Assembly: GCA_009746045.1 (NCBI GenBank) | Contig: RPFO01000891.1 | Span: forward strand, 383,001-447,000 | Reading direction: 5' to 3' | Length of the DNA stretch: 64,000 bases | Source: Mesostigma viride | Lineage: Eukaryota; Streptophyta; Mesostigmatophyceae; Mesostigmatales; Mesostigmataceae | In this document: positions 30,905 through 42,827 of the stretch, piece after piece | Position numbering within the stretch: the first letter of the stretch is position 1 | Layout: the number at the start of each line of letters is the position of its first letter | Notes under the pieces: model-generated | What the model was told of the DNA's origin: nothing | Database searches by the model: none | What the model saw: only the letters and a program-made list of their open reading frames with translations | Program-made: the position numbers and the translations under genes

Positions 30905-32366
30905 GAGCAGCATGCCATCACAAAAAGTGAGCCGTACCTCGTGTACGTAGACTAGATAGCTAACGGCTAGTAGCAACTTAGTACTACATCCATCAGTGTT
31001 CAAAAGACACGACAATAAGTTGCATGGCCATGGAAGCATCCTGATTTCTCACAAGTGATGGTACTTGACCACTTTCAAGAAGCTCCCCTAGTCTAGTGAC
31101 TACCGCTTAGGTACCTGTGCCACACCGGAGCACGAGATTAATTAATCAATTAATTACCTGTACCACCCCGGCCTATAGGTGAGGGCCTCCCGCCATGCCA
31201 CTTCTATAGCTAGGGGCTCAGCCATGTCTTATATAGTTGGTCGGTGGCACGGCCGCGGATCGCCAACCACGCCGGCCTCAAGTGCCCGGCCGACAAGTAC
31301 TTGCAGCCGCAGTCAGTGCTTGATCGAACGCTCACCAAAGGATCGGCGGTACGTCGATCCATTGCGGCCGGCGAGCTTATTAATTAATTAATTAATTAGA
31401 CTCGTGCTCCCGTTGGGGAGTCACGGAGCATTAACCCCGATGGATGGATGGATGGGTGCAAACAGTCCTACCGGTCTAGTCTATCTACAGGCGAGCTTAT
31501 TGATCTAGATATAGCACTTGGTTGTTTTTAAAAACGGTGCCCAACGTGGCTCGTCCGGGGACCGCCGGCCCGGCCGCCAGACTGACGGCCGGGCCGGAGG
31601 GGCCCGGCCAGCCCAGCTGGAGGCCGCCGGCCCGGGGCCATGAGGCCGGCTCACTGGCCCTCACCGCTATTATGACTAGTCGGTAACCGTTAGTGACTGA
31701 CGGGACCGGGGCGGCCGGCCGAGTCGGCCGGCCGGCCGGCGGGCGCGGCCGGGCGGCGAGGTCCTCTCATGACTGCTCTCAGGCTTCAGTCATGAATCAT
31801 GGCTCAGGCATGTAGGAAGCGCTGACTGACTTCAGCTGCCCGTGGCGGGCTTGTGGAATGTGGATGTCCCGGCCGCGAGGGCATGCGGGACTGAGATGGC
31901 CGCCGGGCGCCGGGCGCGGTTGCCGCGTCCGGCTTGGACAGTAGTCGCGCCGTTGGGACTTGGCACTGTTGGCACGGGGTTGGCACTGTTGGCAGTTGCC
32001 GGACCGCAGACTTCGGCACGACGTGTTGGCAGTGCACCGCCCGCGCCCCGCTCACTGCCCAGCTGTAAAAACCGCCCGGGTTTGCCAGAAGTACTACTGA
32101 CTCCCAAGGCTAGGCTATGTCTGTCGCCTGCAAAATTACCTAGTTAGCGGTCGTCACTAAAGCCTAATTCCTCCATGAATACCTTTATTAGCTGGGATAT
32201 ATCAATTAACTTTGCAAGCTCAATCGAAAACGCTTAACTGGCTTCATATTCTTGGTGTTTGTATTGACGGGAAGTTTTACTTGTGAATTCTTGCATACGA
32301 TAAAACATGGTTTCATCACCACGGAAGTCGAGCATATAGCAGGTTGTCCATTGTCATGCTCAATAC
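30905..32366. repeat. Spacer with retroposon tails and GC-rich palindromic DNA
   Basis: 31127-31155 is a plus-strand retroposon end (GCACGAG then TTAATT repeats). 31378-31424 is a minus-strand end (TTAA tail, then the hairpin of the half-LINE family and its stem). Between them lies a 220-base segment with no assignment. 31560-31760 is very GC-rich with GGCCGGGCC-type inverted repeats. 32160-32360 should hold the promoter of the following gene but I see no clear TATA box. Confidence 0.55.
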
Positions 32367-32426
32367 GTGATTGAGGGGGCGGCAGCTATCTGCGATTATG
32401 CATGCATGCCGGACTCTGGCGCGATT

Positions 32427-35136
32427 ATGCCAACCAGTGAGCATCCGAAAGCTCGCTTTCGAAAGCGGGCTTTGCTGTCGGATGGCGCCTCTGTCCTGGC
32501 TATTGTCACGGTCATGCTGTTCACAGGTGTCATTTGGTTCCTTACGTCCGAATTGGAAGTACAGCAAGGCTCCACTTACGGCATATCGGATGCTTTCACA
32601 ATTGCCCGCGGTAAGCATGGCATTGTTGTCGTGATTCAGAGTCGCTTTCTCCTCGCGTGCAAGCTTCGAATGCCTTGCCATCCTGTGCCGTCCCAACCAA
32701 TGTGCTGTTCGAAATGGCCACTATGGACTGCCAGACTCTGAACTAACTGCACTAATGCGAAGTTTTCACAGATATGAATGCGCTCCCCGCCACGTTTCTG
32801 GCTGGCCGTTTATACCCTTTGACTTGCTACCGTTGTTTAATTTGTGTGGCACATGGCGATGTGCTTTGTGTGTATATGGGCCGTGTGTGATGTGTGTGGT
32901 GCATGCGGTGTGTGGCCGGGGGGGTGCCGATGATTGGTTGGGGCCGGGCCTGTTTTGCGTGGTTCTTCTCCCAGGCTATCATCGCGCGCTCGCCCGCACC
33001 GTGCGCCAGCGCGTGTGGACACTGACTCGTCCGTTCGATGCTACCTACGAAGTCGTGGGCACAGCGCCCGTTGACACCCGCGGGTTGAACCCATTGGGTC
33101 AGCGGGCCATTCCTAAGTTCCCTGCCGGTGGCATGCCACCTTTTCAGCCCGCGGGGACGGTTCTATCCAGAAAAGGGATGGCTGGGTCGTGGCCTCTTCG
33201 GCAACCGGTGGCAGACCGGGGCAACGCTCTGCCACATTTGCCGCCGGAAGCCAAGAGCATGCTACCTGTCATGAAGGCTGTGCCTGCTGCTGTTTCTGTG
33301 CAAAACAAGGCAAACACGAGCGCTGGTGCAGCCAGCGGTGGCAGTGGGTCCCCTCCCCCTCCGCCAATCTCCGTCGTTGTCAACAGTAATACTGCCAGCA
33401 AGCAGAAAGGCTCGCCCGTAACAATAAGCCCCAAGGACGGTGGGAGCGCGGGCCCTTTAACCAAGAGCACCGACCAGCCGACTACAACGGGCGCCAAGTC
33501 GCAGCCACCCAGCCAGGTGGACTCCCAGGGTGCAGACGCCCCCAAGGCGACCTCGGTGGTCCCAGTTTCAGTGCAGGCGGCAACAGTCACGGTTGCGTTG
33601 AGTAGCAGTGCCAACTTCATCCTGCCCCACCCATCCTTCATCCGCTTTCATGGGATTCGCTCGTTGCGTCGCAAGCTGCCACCGGACCCGCCACTGCCTC
33701 CCGTCACCGTTGCGGCTAGCAGTCGAGCGGGGGGGGTAGGGAAAGGGAGGGTGGGGGGTCAACCGGTCAAGACTGCGACCGCAGAGACCGTAGAGGCGGT
33801 AATGCTGGCGGATTTAGAGACCCTCATCACCCAGGGTGGCGCATTGAGCCGCACGCCGGCGCGTTCCAGTGGTGGCGAGGTGGAAAGCGCAGATGTCAGC
33901 GTGGCCATGGGCAAGGGAGTCCAAGAGGGGGGAAAAGAGGACAAGGGGGAGGATGTTGACGGCGATAATGATGATGGTACTGATGATAATGGTGGGGATG
34001 GAGGTAGGGACACGGAGGGCGGCTCGCTTGAGCTTCACATCAGCGATGATGGTCCCGAGGACATACCCGAGCGGGCCTCCCATGCTGCCCCCGCCGCCGA
34101 TACAAATACCAAGGACAAGGACAAGGACAAGGACAAGGACAAGGACAAGGACAAGAAGACCGGGTCAGGCTCCTTCGGGACCTCTCAAGCCACCAGCCGG
34201 CCCAGCAGTCCCCCAGGCAAGCCAGCCGCGGCCAATGTTAATTCGGCGTCGACTCCCCCCAAGCGTGCAGGTGGTACTGGCAAGTCGTCCCCCTCGCTTT
34301 CGCCAACGAAAAATCCCCCGTCGTCATCATCAACGCCCTCCCAGGGCGAGGTGTTCCACCTGGGCGATAAAGTCGACTCGCTGCTGAGGGAACCGCTGGA
34401 CGTGGTCCTGAACAAGCTGTTGTTCGAGATGAATGGGAGCATTTCTTGCGGCCGTCACCAGATCATGGCGTTCCGCGACTACCAGGAGCTGCTCGAGACG
34501 GAGCCTGGGCTGATGGACGTGATCCCTGACAGGGACGTGCTGGGGCCGCTGCTGCCGCCCGAGGAGTCCTCACGTGCGCTCGGGAGCTGCGCGGTCGTTG
34601 GGAATAGCGGCGTGCTCTTGGAGCGGGCGTATGGGGAGGAGATCGATGGGCACGACACGGTGATTCGGTTCAACGCGGCGCCGACAAAGGGGTACGAGAA
34701 GGGGGTCGGGAGCAAGACGAGTATACGGATTCAGAATGTGGATAATTTGGGATGGCGGGAGGGCAAGCAGGACCAGATGCTGGTGTTCACGGCACGGGAC
34801 AAGAAGGATGTGAAGAAGTTTGTGGTGCATCGGAAGAAGTACATGACGCGGCCGCAGTATGTGTTTAACCCCGAATGGTGGTGCCACGTGTGGAACTGGG
34901 TGGAGCATCGCAAGCTCAAGCCCAGCACAGGGTTGGCAGGTGTGGTGCTGGCGATCCGGCTGTGCCGGTCGGTGGACTTGTATGGCTTCAGCCACAATTC
35001 GACCGAGTTCCATTACTATAATCATTTGCCGGAGAAGGTCACACACGAGGAGGTGTATAAGTACCATCCTCTGGTTGAGGAGGCGTCGGTGTATGGTGAC
35101 TTGCAAGCTCTAGGACACCTCAAAATACGTAGCTGA
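32427..35136 (+). CDS. GT29 sialyltransferase-like glycosyltransferase, two exons
   Basis: Model: exon 1 32427-32610, intron 32611-32974 (GTAAGC ... CCCAG, phase 1), exon 2 32975-35136; 781 residues. Exon 1 encodes a type II signal anchor: basic RFRKR, then the span SVLAIVTVMLFTGVIWFL. A long Ser/Pro/Thr-rich stem follows, including an acidic stretch and a (KD)n run coded by AAGGAC repeats (34110-34157). The catalytic domain (from about residue 530) has the sialylmotifs: L (CAVVGNSGVLLERAYG ... DTVIRFNAAPTKG), S (PSTGLAGVVLAIRLCRSVDL), motif III (HYYNH) and VS (HPLVEE). GT29 enzymes transfer sialic acid or related sugars in the Golgi; algal and plant members may use other nine- or eight-carbon acids such as Kdo, so the substrate is uncertain. 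ATGs at 32367 and 32406 are alternative starts; 32427 puts the basic residues next to the span. Confidence 0.85.
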
Positions 35137-35815
35137 GAGATTGAATGGGGTCAGAGTGATAGTATAGATATCCTAGTGATCGATGCATGTATCTTGAAAG
35201 CAATTTATGTGAATTAATTTATGCCGGGCAGTCTACTTCCTGTGCACATCCATGCTTTGCGCCTATAGCTGCATTACACGCGCTCCCGTTGGGGAGTTGC
35301 GGAGCACAATAATACAGAGTTAAAGTGCTTCAACCCTGTATGTTGCATTCTGGGAAGGGGGCAGAGACACCAGACTTCCCTCATGCCCGGAGGCAAGCCA
35401 CGCACATAGCTGATGACATCGTGCGGCAAGATTGTGACGTTATTATTAAATGAGACAACTATGTTACTTTGGACGTTACTGTGCATGCATGTCTGAAGTC
35501 ACTGTCGGTTTGACAACGTACTAATTGTTCGGGATGGTGGCTGAGACGTGCGCACATGTGGCATCGTACTAGCTGGCCAGCCGACCAGTTGCAATGCAGC
35601 TGCATGCATCTATATGCTAAGTAAGTAAGTGGATATGCACTGAAGGCATGCCACGGAGTGTATCATGTGTATACGTCCCGATGAGGTACTTTTCTACGCG
35701 GATACTTCACCCACGAAGGCAAGTGGCGCGAGCTACTCACCGGCCCAGGCCTGGAGTCGCAGAAAGCAACTCCGAACTATCCAAGACAACTGTACGCTTG
35801 GCCATGATGACAGGT
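35137..35815. repeat. Spacer with retroposon end fragments
   Basis: 35279-35400 is a minus-strand half-LINE 3' end (hairpin CTCCC-CAAC-GGGAG, then 3'-UTR-like sequence). 35616-35665 holds a short AAGT repeat next to a GGCATGCCACGGAG block, the minus-strand end of the third retroposon family. No gene. Confidence 0.6.
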
Positions 35816-35819
35816 TATG

Positions 35820-37640
35820 ATATGCCACGAGCCACGATATCGAGGTAGCCATGGCTGACGGCGGAGCTCATAACTTTCACGTTTGGGCACCAAATTCGGC
35901 CGTGAATATCACTATCGCTTCGTCTTTCTAAGACGCACACGCTGATCATATATTTTTCCGAACCTAAAACGCAATATTATGACAAGCAAACGCTTGACTA
36001 CGCAACGCAGCCTGGCGGCTGCGTTGAGCCAAGAAAATTCGCCTGCAGCTCCGGCATGTACTAGTTCCGCGCCCGGCCCGCCATGCATGCAGGCAGCGAG
36101 GCCATGCACTACTCAAGCGTTGGTAGTGCACTAGCTCGGCTCCTGCGGCCTGGCCATCAGCATCGCCTGATCCTAAACGCAGTCGCCCAGCCGACAAAAC
36201 AGGAGGGTTTTCGCGCCCCACAGAACCGCGCTTTCGGCCCCAACCTTTCGATCAAGGTCGACGATCACGACTGGACCAACATGTACCCGGCAACTGCCCT
36301 GCATTGCCTCTTCTTCGGGGACTACGCTCGCTTTACGTCCTGGGCCTCCATCTCCACGACATCAATCGCCTCATCACCCCGCACGGGAATTGGTTTAACC
36401 CCGACGCTCTGCTCCACGGGTGCGCCCACCCCCAATTAACTCCAGCACATGACCATTCTCAACTCCCTTCTCATGCGCTCTGATATGGCGAGATCTGGGC
36501 TCACATCCATCTCCGCCCCCACCCTCCGTTCCATCCTTACGGAAGCCTTCCAGCAGCACGTGACCCCCCTTGCTGCCGATGTGGCAGCAATGGGAGGCAC
36601 GCTGGCTACTGAGCTCCCTCACCTTTCCACCACCGTCGCCTGAGCCACCTCCACTGCCAGTTCCGCCTGAGTCCACTGCCGACATAAGTAAGTAAGTAAG
36701 TAAGTACTTGCGTGTCATGCGCAAAGGCATGCCACGGAGTACTATGCTCATCTCATTAGAAAAATAATTACACAAAAGTTTAAACAAATATCGTCTGCAT
36801 CATCCCCCAACCGTTAAGCACTAGATGGGGATGTAATCCTCATCCGAGCTGTCCTCTACTGTAATGGCAGACGAGGCGGTAGTGTAGCGGCTATCCTCAG
36901 GACTGCCGACATCAAGGCCCAGCAGCTCCACGACCTCGACCAGCGCCTCCAAGCCACCGCCACCGCCTTTGAGTGCTTGCACGACACCGCCGGCCTCACC
37001 GCCCAGGCGGTGAATTAAGGACATCGCTGCCCAGCCGGCATCTGCTGGCCCGGCCAGCGATGCTCCCTCCACCTGGGCGGATTTGCTTAAGCACCACACC
37101 ACCTCCACCACCTCCACCATCGCCGGCGGCACAGCTTAAGCAACAAGCACTCGACCTTCGTGAGGAGGCTGACATCACCCAGCGCAGCCACAATGTCATC
37201 GTCAAGTGCTCACTTCGACCAGCCGGCAGACGAGACCTCGACGCCTCTTCTCACGACATTTAAGCGCGACATTCTTGCCCCCATGCATGCAGCTCACTGG
37301 TGAGCTGCGGATGTCGGCTGTCCGCCTCCCCCGCGTGCGGGGTAAGGCTGGCCCGGCACCCGTGCTCCTTACCTTTAAGTTCATGGCGGACAAGCTGTCG
37401 TTCCTTAAATGCCGCATGTAGCTCTCGCGGACTCGCTTCACGCTGGATCGACGACGACTTGACCCTCAGTGGTCCAGCAACAGCGGCGACGCGAGCTATG
37501 GCCGACCTACCTTCAGCTCCAGCAGAGCCGGCAGGGGGGAAGCCGGTATAAGTTGGAGGGGGGCGGTCATCCACGTTGACCACAAGCCCTGGCAGGCACC
37601 TCCTGCCACCTCAGACTAGGGAATATATATACCAGTAGTG
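35820..37640 (+). pseudogene. Decayed half-LINE copy (5' UTR and ORF1)
   Basis: The start shares ATGGCTGACGGCGGAGCTCA (35850-35869) and a following GTCTT...AAGACGC hairpin with the 5' end of the copy at 26286. An ORF1-like start lies at 35980 (MTSKRLTTQRSL). Later pieces in shifted frames match the conserved ORF1 parts (36450-36650, and LTGELRMSAVRLPRVRGKAG at about 37285-37360, then VIHVDHKPWQAP before a stop at about 37620). Many stops and frameshifts. A 216-bp retroposon is inserted at 36686. Confidence 0.7.
36686..36901 (-). mobile_element. 5'-truncated retroposon with AAGT/TTAC tail inside the half-LINE copy
   Basis: Flanked by the 11-bp duplication actgccgacat (36675-36685 and 36902-36912). 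Its tail (TTAC on its own strand) lies at 36686-36703, followed inward by the CGTGGCATGCC ... GCATGACACG hairpin. It codes for only the end of a protein, SRYTTASSAITVEDSSDEDY plus Ile-Pro-Ile. The same end is found on the plus strand at 38040-38124. Confidence 0.85.
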
Positions 37641-37659
37641 TAGATTAGTCAGGCTTAGC

Positions 37660-38215
37660 CTAGCTGACAAGGAGAAATGGGCTGCCATCTGCGATAAGCA
37701 CCTTCCTGCATGAGGGGTATCAAGGAGACAACCAGCGCAGGCCAGAAATCGGGAGAATCCGGACCATGGTAGCTTGATCCTGCCGTTATCTCGTCCGCGT
37801 GTTCGAGTCGTTCAGGATGATGTTCAGATGAATGGTGATGGAAATGTGTATCCTTGTGCATTGAAATTATGGCTGGCTTATGTGTAGAGCGACTAGATGA
37901 CCTAGACGGTGGGGCCGGAAACAGCATGCTTGATCAGGGCGTGTGTTTCGAGCCTTCCTGAGGGGTATGCTCCTGTTTTCTCCCCACGGGCCCCGCGGCC
38001 CGTTGCTAGCCAGGGTAGAAGTCCGCAGATGGAGGTTATTGATCCTGAGGATAGCCGCTACTCTACCGCCTCGTCTGCCATTACAGTAGAGGACAGCTCG
38101 GATGGGGATTACATCCCCATCTAGTGCTTAACGGTTGGGGGATGATGCAGACGATATTTGTTTAAACTTTTGTGTAATTATTTTTCTACATTTGAGATTA
38201 GCATAGTACTCCGTG
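37660..38215 (+). repeat. Retroposon 3' segment of the third family, truncated
   Basis: 37725-37820 repeats the block found at 448-545. 38025-38124 codes for a C-terminus nearly identical to that of the insertion at 36686-36901, and the following 3' UTR (38125-38210) matches it too but stops inside the CCGTGGCATGC motif and lacks the repeat tail. The parent element and full protein are not in the window. Confidence 0.65.
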
Positions 38216-38575
38216 GCATGCGAAATCCTTGATCGCATGGGCCTTACTGGTGAGATCGAGCTGGCCGCCCACCGCCTTCCCCGCGCGCGGGGTAAGGCAG
38301 GGCCGCCCCCGCTCCTTCTCACCTTTAAGACCCCGGCGGACAAGATTTCTTTTCTCAGACGCCGCAAGCGGCTCGAGAAGACTCTCTTCACCCTTGATGA
38401 CGACCTGACCCTGGCGCAGCAACAACGGCGACGGGAGCTATGGCCGACCTACCTCCAGCTCCGGCAGACCAAGGCGGGCCAGCCGGTGTACTGGAAGGGG
38501 GCGGCCATCTACGTCGGCCACAAGCCCTGGCAGGCGACCCCCGCGGCCCCAGCGACTCCAGACGCCCCAGCTTAG
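38216..38575 (+). pseudogene. LINE ORF1 C-terminal half, open fragment
   Basis: An open frame of 120 codons matching the RNA-binding half of the half-LINE ORF1: HRLPRARGKAGPPPLLLTF, FLRRRKRLEKTLFTLDDDL, VYWKGAAIYVGHKPWQ. The N-terminal half is missing. 3'-UTR-like sequence follows from 38576 to about 38960 without a gene. Confidence 0.75.
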
Positions 38576-38962
38576 GGGAATACAGCAGTAGTAGTGTAGA
38601 ATAGATAGACCGTGGCCATGTACATGTACGCCTCCTAGAGGCACTATCCCAGCTAAGCCACGCGCTTTATTTAATCATGTACATGTGTGCCTATGATGAG
38701 CCACACTCCAGATGATGCCTAGCTTTATTTAGTTATGCTATGCCATGCAGAGAGATGCTCTCTGTAGAGAAGCCATGTCCTAGCTCTTGTATAGCCATGA
38801 TGATCTTCCCCACCTATGACAGGCTCCCCTTCGCTGGGTGTTGCCTGAAACTCTGGGTGGTGCAGGTGCCCTAGTGCACCAAGAGCAAGTGTTGTTTACA
38901 TTCCCACCCTTGCAGGAAGTAGCTTAGAATGTATGATAGGCCATATGCCCCTTCTCTGGGCT

Positions 38963-39173
<211 letters not shown>

Positions 39174-39364
39174 TTGCTGGGATCTGGTGAGGCACCGGCG
39201 ATGTTGGAGTATGGGTCAGGAGTTTGATTTTTCAGCGCCCATGGTGCCCGCGCCCGGGGGTCTCCCATCTAACAGGGTCTAAAGCCTCGTGCCCAGCTTA
39301 CACGGGTCTTATTGCACCCACAGAACTTGCCGGATCGTCTATCGTGTCCGATTGCTGCTGCATG
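39174..39364 (+). other. Short spacer with retroposon 3'-UTR remnant
   Basis: 39300-39345 repeats the GGGTCTTATTGCACCCACAG block. Nothing else recognised. Confidence 0.5.
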
Positions 39365-39783
39365 TGGCAGGACCTCCAGAAGCCCAAGGTGTACTGGAGG
39401 GGCGGGGACCTGATGATCAACCACAAGATGTGGACGCCCCCCGCGGGCTAGACTAGCTAACTGATAGCCCTAGCTTGTGTCCATTGGTAGGCACTGCCGC
39501 CATGGCAGCCATGCTTAGAACGTCTGCCTAGCCGTGCCAACATACCTAGTCACGTGCACCGCTAACGCACGGTACACAACCAGCCATGTAGCCTTAGCTT
39601 AGTCCTTGTTGTACAGCCATGCTACGTCTTGGCTATGATCAGTTTACTCGCCCACGTTCCTTGTTATGCCATGCTCACATGGGTCTTATTGCACCCACAG
39701 ATTGCCGGATCGTTAGCGTGTCCGTTTAGCTAACGTGCCCGAATGCAGCTGTGGCACGCCTTTGGCATGAAGGAGACTGGGGG
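39365..39783 (+). pseudogene. Half-LINE copy: end of ORF1 and first part of 3' UTR
   Basis: Frame ending 39451 codes for KPKVYWRGGDLMINHKMW, matching KPQVYWRGGDLYVNKKLW at 24690-24740. The 3' UTR is interrupted at 39783 by the LTR-like insertion and continues at 48838, where its own hairpin and TTAA tail are found. Confidence 0.75.
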
Positions 39784-40912
39784 TGTCACGTCCGTGATCA
39801 TTTACGTCCGTGCACTCAAGAAGTTACGCGATTGCCGTAATCGGAATCGTTACGTCCGACGTTTGGTTGGTTCCGATTCAGTATAGGCCGCAGGCTTTGT
39901 TCCTTGGGCCGGTGTGGAGCGCCGCGCCGGAAAGACCTGAATTTCTAGAGTGACAGTCTTAGGTGACCTGACTTAGGTTTAGGCGCAAGACTTTGGGGCG
40001 CAAAGCCTTGGTGGCTTGCGCAATATTCCGGTGCGTGACATTTGGCAGTTACGAATCTTTTGTATTGTCCAGACGGAATGATGTTCAGTCCATCGGACAA
40101 AGTTAGATACGCAGATCGTAGTGTGCGGTGTGCTGGCTCGCACGTGGCTGTCGAACAGACTTGCTAAGCATTTTGCTGGCAGTCTAACTGCACGTCAGGC
40201 GGCTTGCTGGCAAATGCGACAGCGCATGGATGCCGGGATTTTTGGAGGTATTTAGGAGCACGGCAGCGGCCATGGTGGTCGTTGTTCGCTCGTTACTCTC
40301 CCTCACAACTTGGTGTTGTCGTCAAGGGGTTTAATAGTGGAACAATCCGGAGCAGCCCCCGAGAGTGGTTGCAATGAGTAATTGTCATGAGATTGGTTGA
40401 CGGAAGTGATAACTGTTTGGTTTCGTCAAGATGATGTGTGTATTGTGGGCGAGACTCGGGAAGGAACCCGGTCGTCGTTGGCCAGTGAGCCATAGCTGGG
40501 GTAAGCGGGATAGGTAGACAGGATAGGGGGCGCTAAAGGACACTGCCAGCCGTAAGCCAAGCGGAGCAGTGTGGCGTCACCCGAGGCCTGCTAGGTTATC
40601 AAGAACCGCTTAGCCTTATTTGGACAGTGACGCACAAGTACGACATTATACGACTAGACAACACTTGTATTCTTGTCGATGTCTTTTGAAATTAAATGTG
40701 AATGGTTTGGTTGCTTTCCAAATATATAAAGCATCATGGTTTTATTCTACACCTGGCTGGCTACGGAATTGCCTGTCATGAGGTCGGCGGCCAAGTATGT
40801 CCGTGACCTGCATCTCACACTGGATTTTAACGAGCGAACAACCCTTGGCGGGTTCAGTTCGGCCAGCCCGAGCCGGAGGTATACCCAAGGTGCTTGCAGG
40901 GACGAGCACTTG

Positions 40913-41044
40913 GAAGAGGATTAAGCTTATCCTGTAAAAAGCTATGAAGAGGATTAGGCTTATCCTTGAAAAAGCCATGAAGAGGATTATGCTTATCCTT
41001 GAAAAAGCACTGAAGAGGTTATTGCTTAGCCTATTTGAAAAGCA
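40913..41044 (+). repeat. Four tandem 33-bp repeats, each with a palindromic core
   Basis: Units start at 40913, 40946, 40979 and 41012 (gaagaggattaggcttatcc and variants), with the inverted core GGATTA-GCTTATCC. They lie in the segment present in unit A but absent from unit B. Confidence 0.85.
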
Positions 41045-41166
41045 TGTGTGGCCCTGTCGTGGGAATTTTTTTTCCCTTTGTGATCCTCTTTTTGACTTTT
41101 TGGCTCTTCATTTTTTCGAGCTAAAAAGTGGGGGGGAATATAGTGGATCACACACAAGAGTACTCT

Positions 41167-41753
41167 CACTACATTTCGCCGCCTAGGACACCTTTTTTAG
41201 CGGGGAATGTGGGTCGGTCAAGTAGGGGAAAACGGTGGCAGGTCTCCGAGCGTCAGATACTTGGAAATTTCGTTACGTTCGTATCGAGAGTAGATTTCTG
41301 ACAATTTTCCTCGTTCGGACAGAGCCACAGTGAATATCAGCATCCGTCCAGTACCAAAGCATGGACCTAGCAGAAATTCCGTCAGACATCTCGGAAGTAG
41401 CAATTTTTAGTATCGAGCGCACTTGCGCTAGTGTTCAGTACGAATTCGGCCTCCGTCAGGTCAGCAAGCGGCGTGGGAATATACTGAACTGAACAAAACG
41501 GTGGACTGTACTAAGAAATTCGTACTCAAATTTCGTCATCGGAATCGGAGGGAAATCTTCGACCAAGGACTAGAGATTTCATCAAATTTTCAGAACTGGC
41601 CAATTGATGCCAAATGGCGCGATTCTAGATAACAAGTGTTGCTTTACTGGTATCCGACGGTGCCGAACTTCGAAATTGAATTTGTAACCCCCGCCGTATT
41701 GACGGAACCACATTCTCGCATAAATTGGGTTTCCGCGGTGGCGAAATGTAGTG
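41167..41753. mobile_element. CACTA-type miniature DNA transposon
   Basis: 587 bp with perfect 14-bp inverted ends CACTACATTTCGCC / GGCGAAATGTAGTG. The direct duplication is CT (41165-41166 and 41754-41755). Unit B has the undisturbed site (gtactctattgc near 43845), proving the insertion. CACTA at both ends is the mark of EnSpm/CACTA elements. No transposase inside. Confidence 0.88.
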
Positions 41754-42827
41754 CTATTGCTATGGATATGCCTTCCAAGTGATAGGCTAGGATATAATGG
41801 CACGCAAACGCGACAGCTGTCACGTCCGTGATCATTTACGTCCGTGCACTCAAGAAGTTACGCGGTTGCCGTAATCGGAATCGTTACCGACGTTTGGTTG
41901 GTTCCGATTCAGTAGGCCGCAGGCTTTGTTCCTTGGGCCGGTGTGGAGCGCCGCGCCGGAAAGGCCTGAATTTCTAGAGTGACAGTCTTAGGTGACCTGA
42001 CTTAGGTTTAGGCGCAAGACTTTGGGGCGCAAAGCCTTGGTGGCTTGCGCAATATTCCGGTGCGTGACATTTGGCAGTTACGAATCTTTTGTATTGTCCA
42101 GACGGAATGATGTTCAGTCCATCGGACAAAGCTAGATACGCAGATCGTAGTGTGCGGTGTGCTGGCTCGCACGTGGGTGTCGAACAGACTTGCTCTGCAT
42201 TTTGCTGGCAGTCTAACTGCACGTCAGGCGGCTTGCTGGCAAATGCGACAGCGCATGGATGCCGGGATTTTTGGAGGTATTTAGGAGCACGGCAGCGGCC
42301 ATGGTGGTCGTTGTTCGCTCGTTACTCTCCCTCACAACTTGGTGTTGTCGTCAAGGGGTTTAATAGTGGAACAATCCGGAGCAGCCCCCGAGAGTGGTTG
42401 CAATGAGTAATTGTCATGAGATTGGTTGACGGAAGTGATAACTGTTTGGTTTCGTCAAGATGATGTGTGTATTGTGGGCGAGACTCGGGAAGGAACCCGG
42501 TCGTCGTTGGCCAGTGAGCCATAGCTGGGGTAAGCGGGATAGGTAGACAGGATAGGGGGCGCTAAAGGACACTGCCAGCCGTAAGCCAAGCGGAGCAGTG
42601 TGGCGTCACCCGAGGCCTGCTAGGTTATCAAGAACCGCTTAGCCTTATTTGGACAGTGACGCACAAGTACGACATTATACGACTAGACAACACTTGTATT
42701 CTTGTCGATGTCTTTTGAAATTAAATGTGAATGGTTTGGTTGCTTTCCAAATATATAAAGCATCATGGTTTTATTCTACACCTGGCTGGCTACGGAATTG
42801 CCTGTCATGAGGTCGGCGGCCAAGTAT

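Larger units (their letters stand above)
39784..41815 (+). mobile_element. LTR-like unit A (TGTCACG ... GCGACA)
   Basis: Begins TGTCACGTCC and ends CGCGACA. Without its two internal extra segments it is about 1.15 kb and almost identical to unit B (41818 onward). GGGG stands before it (39780-39783) and again after unit B (48838-48841), with the uninterrupted target known from the paralogous copy at 49000, so the pair A+B was inserted as one block with a 4-bp duplication. TG...CA ends, a TATATAAA box (40722) and short duplication suit LTRs, but there is no coding internal region between A and B. Relative to B it has extra DNA at 40840-41132 and a CACTA-type element at 41167-41753. Confidence 0.7.

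Noticed and set aside
31535-31560. tRNA-Lys-type primer binding site (ggtgcccaacgtggc)
   Set aside because: Resembles a Lys PBS but no LTR end or retroelement gene stands next to it; likely chance.
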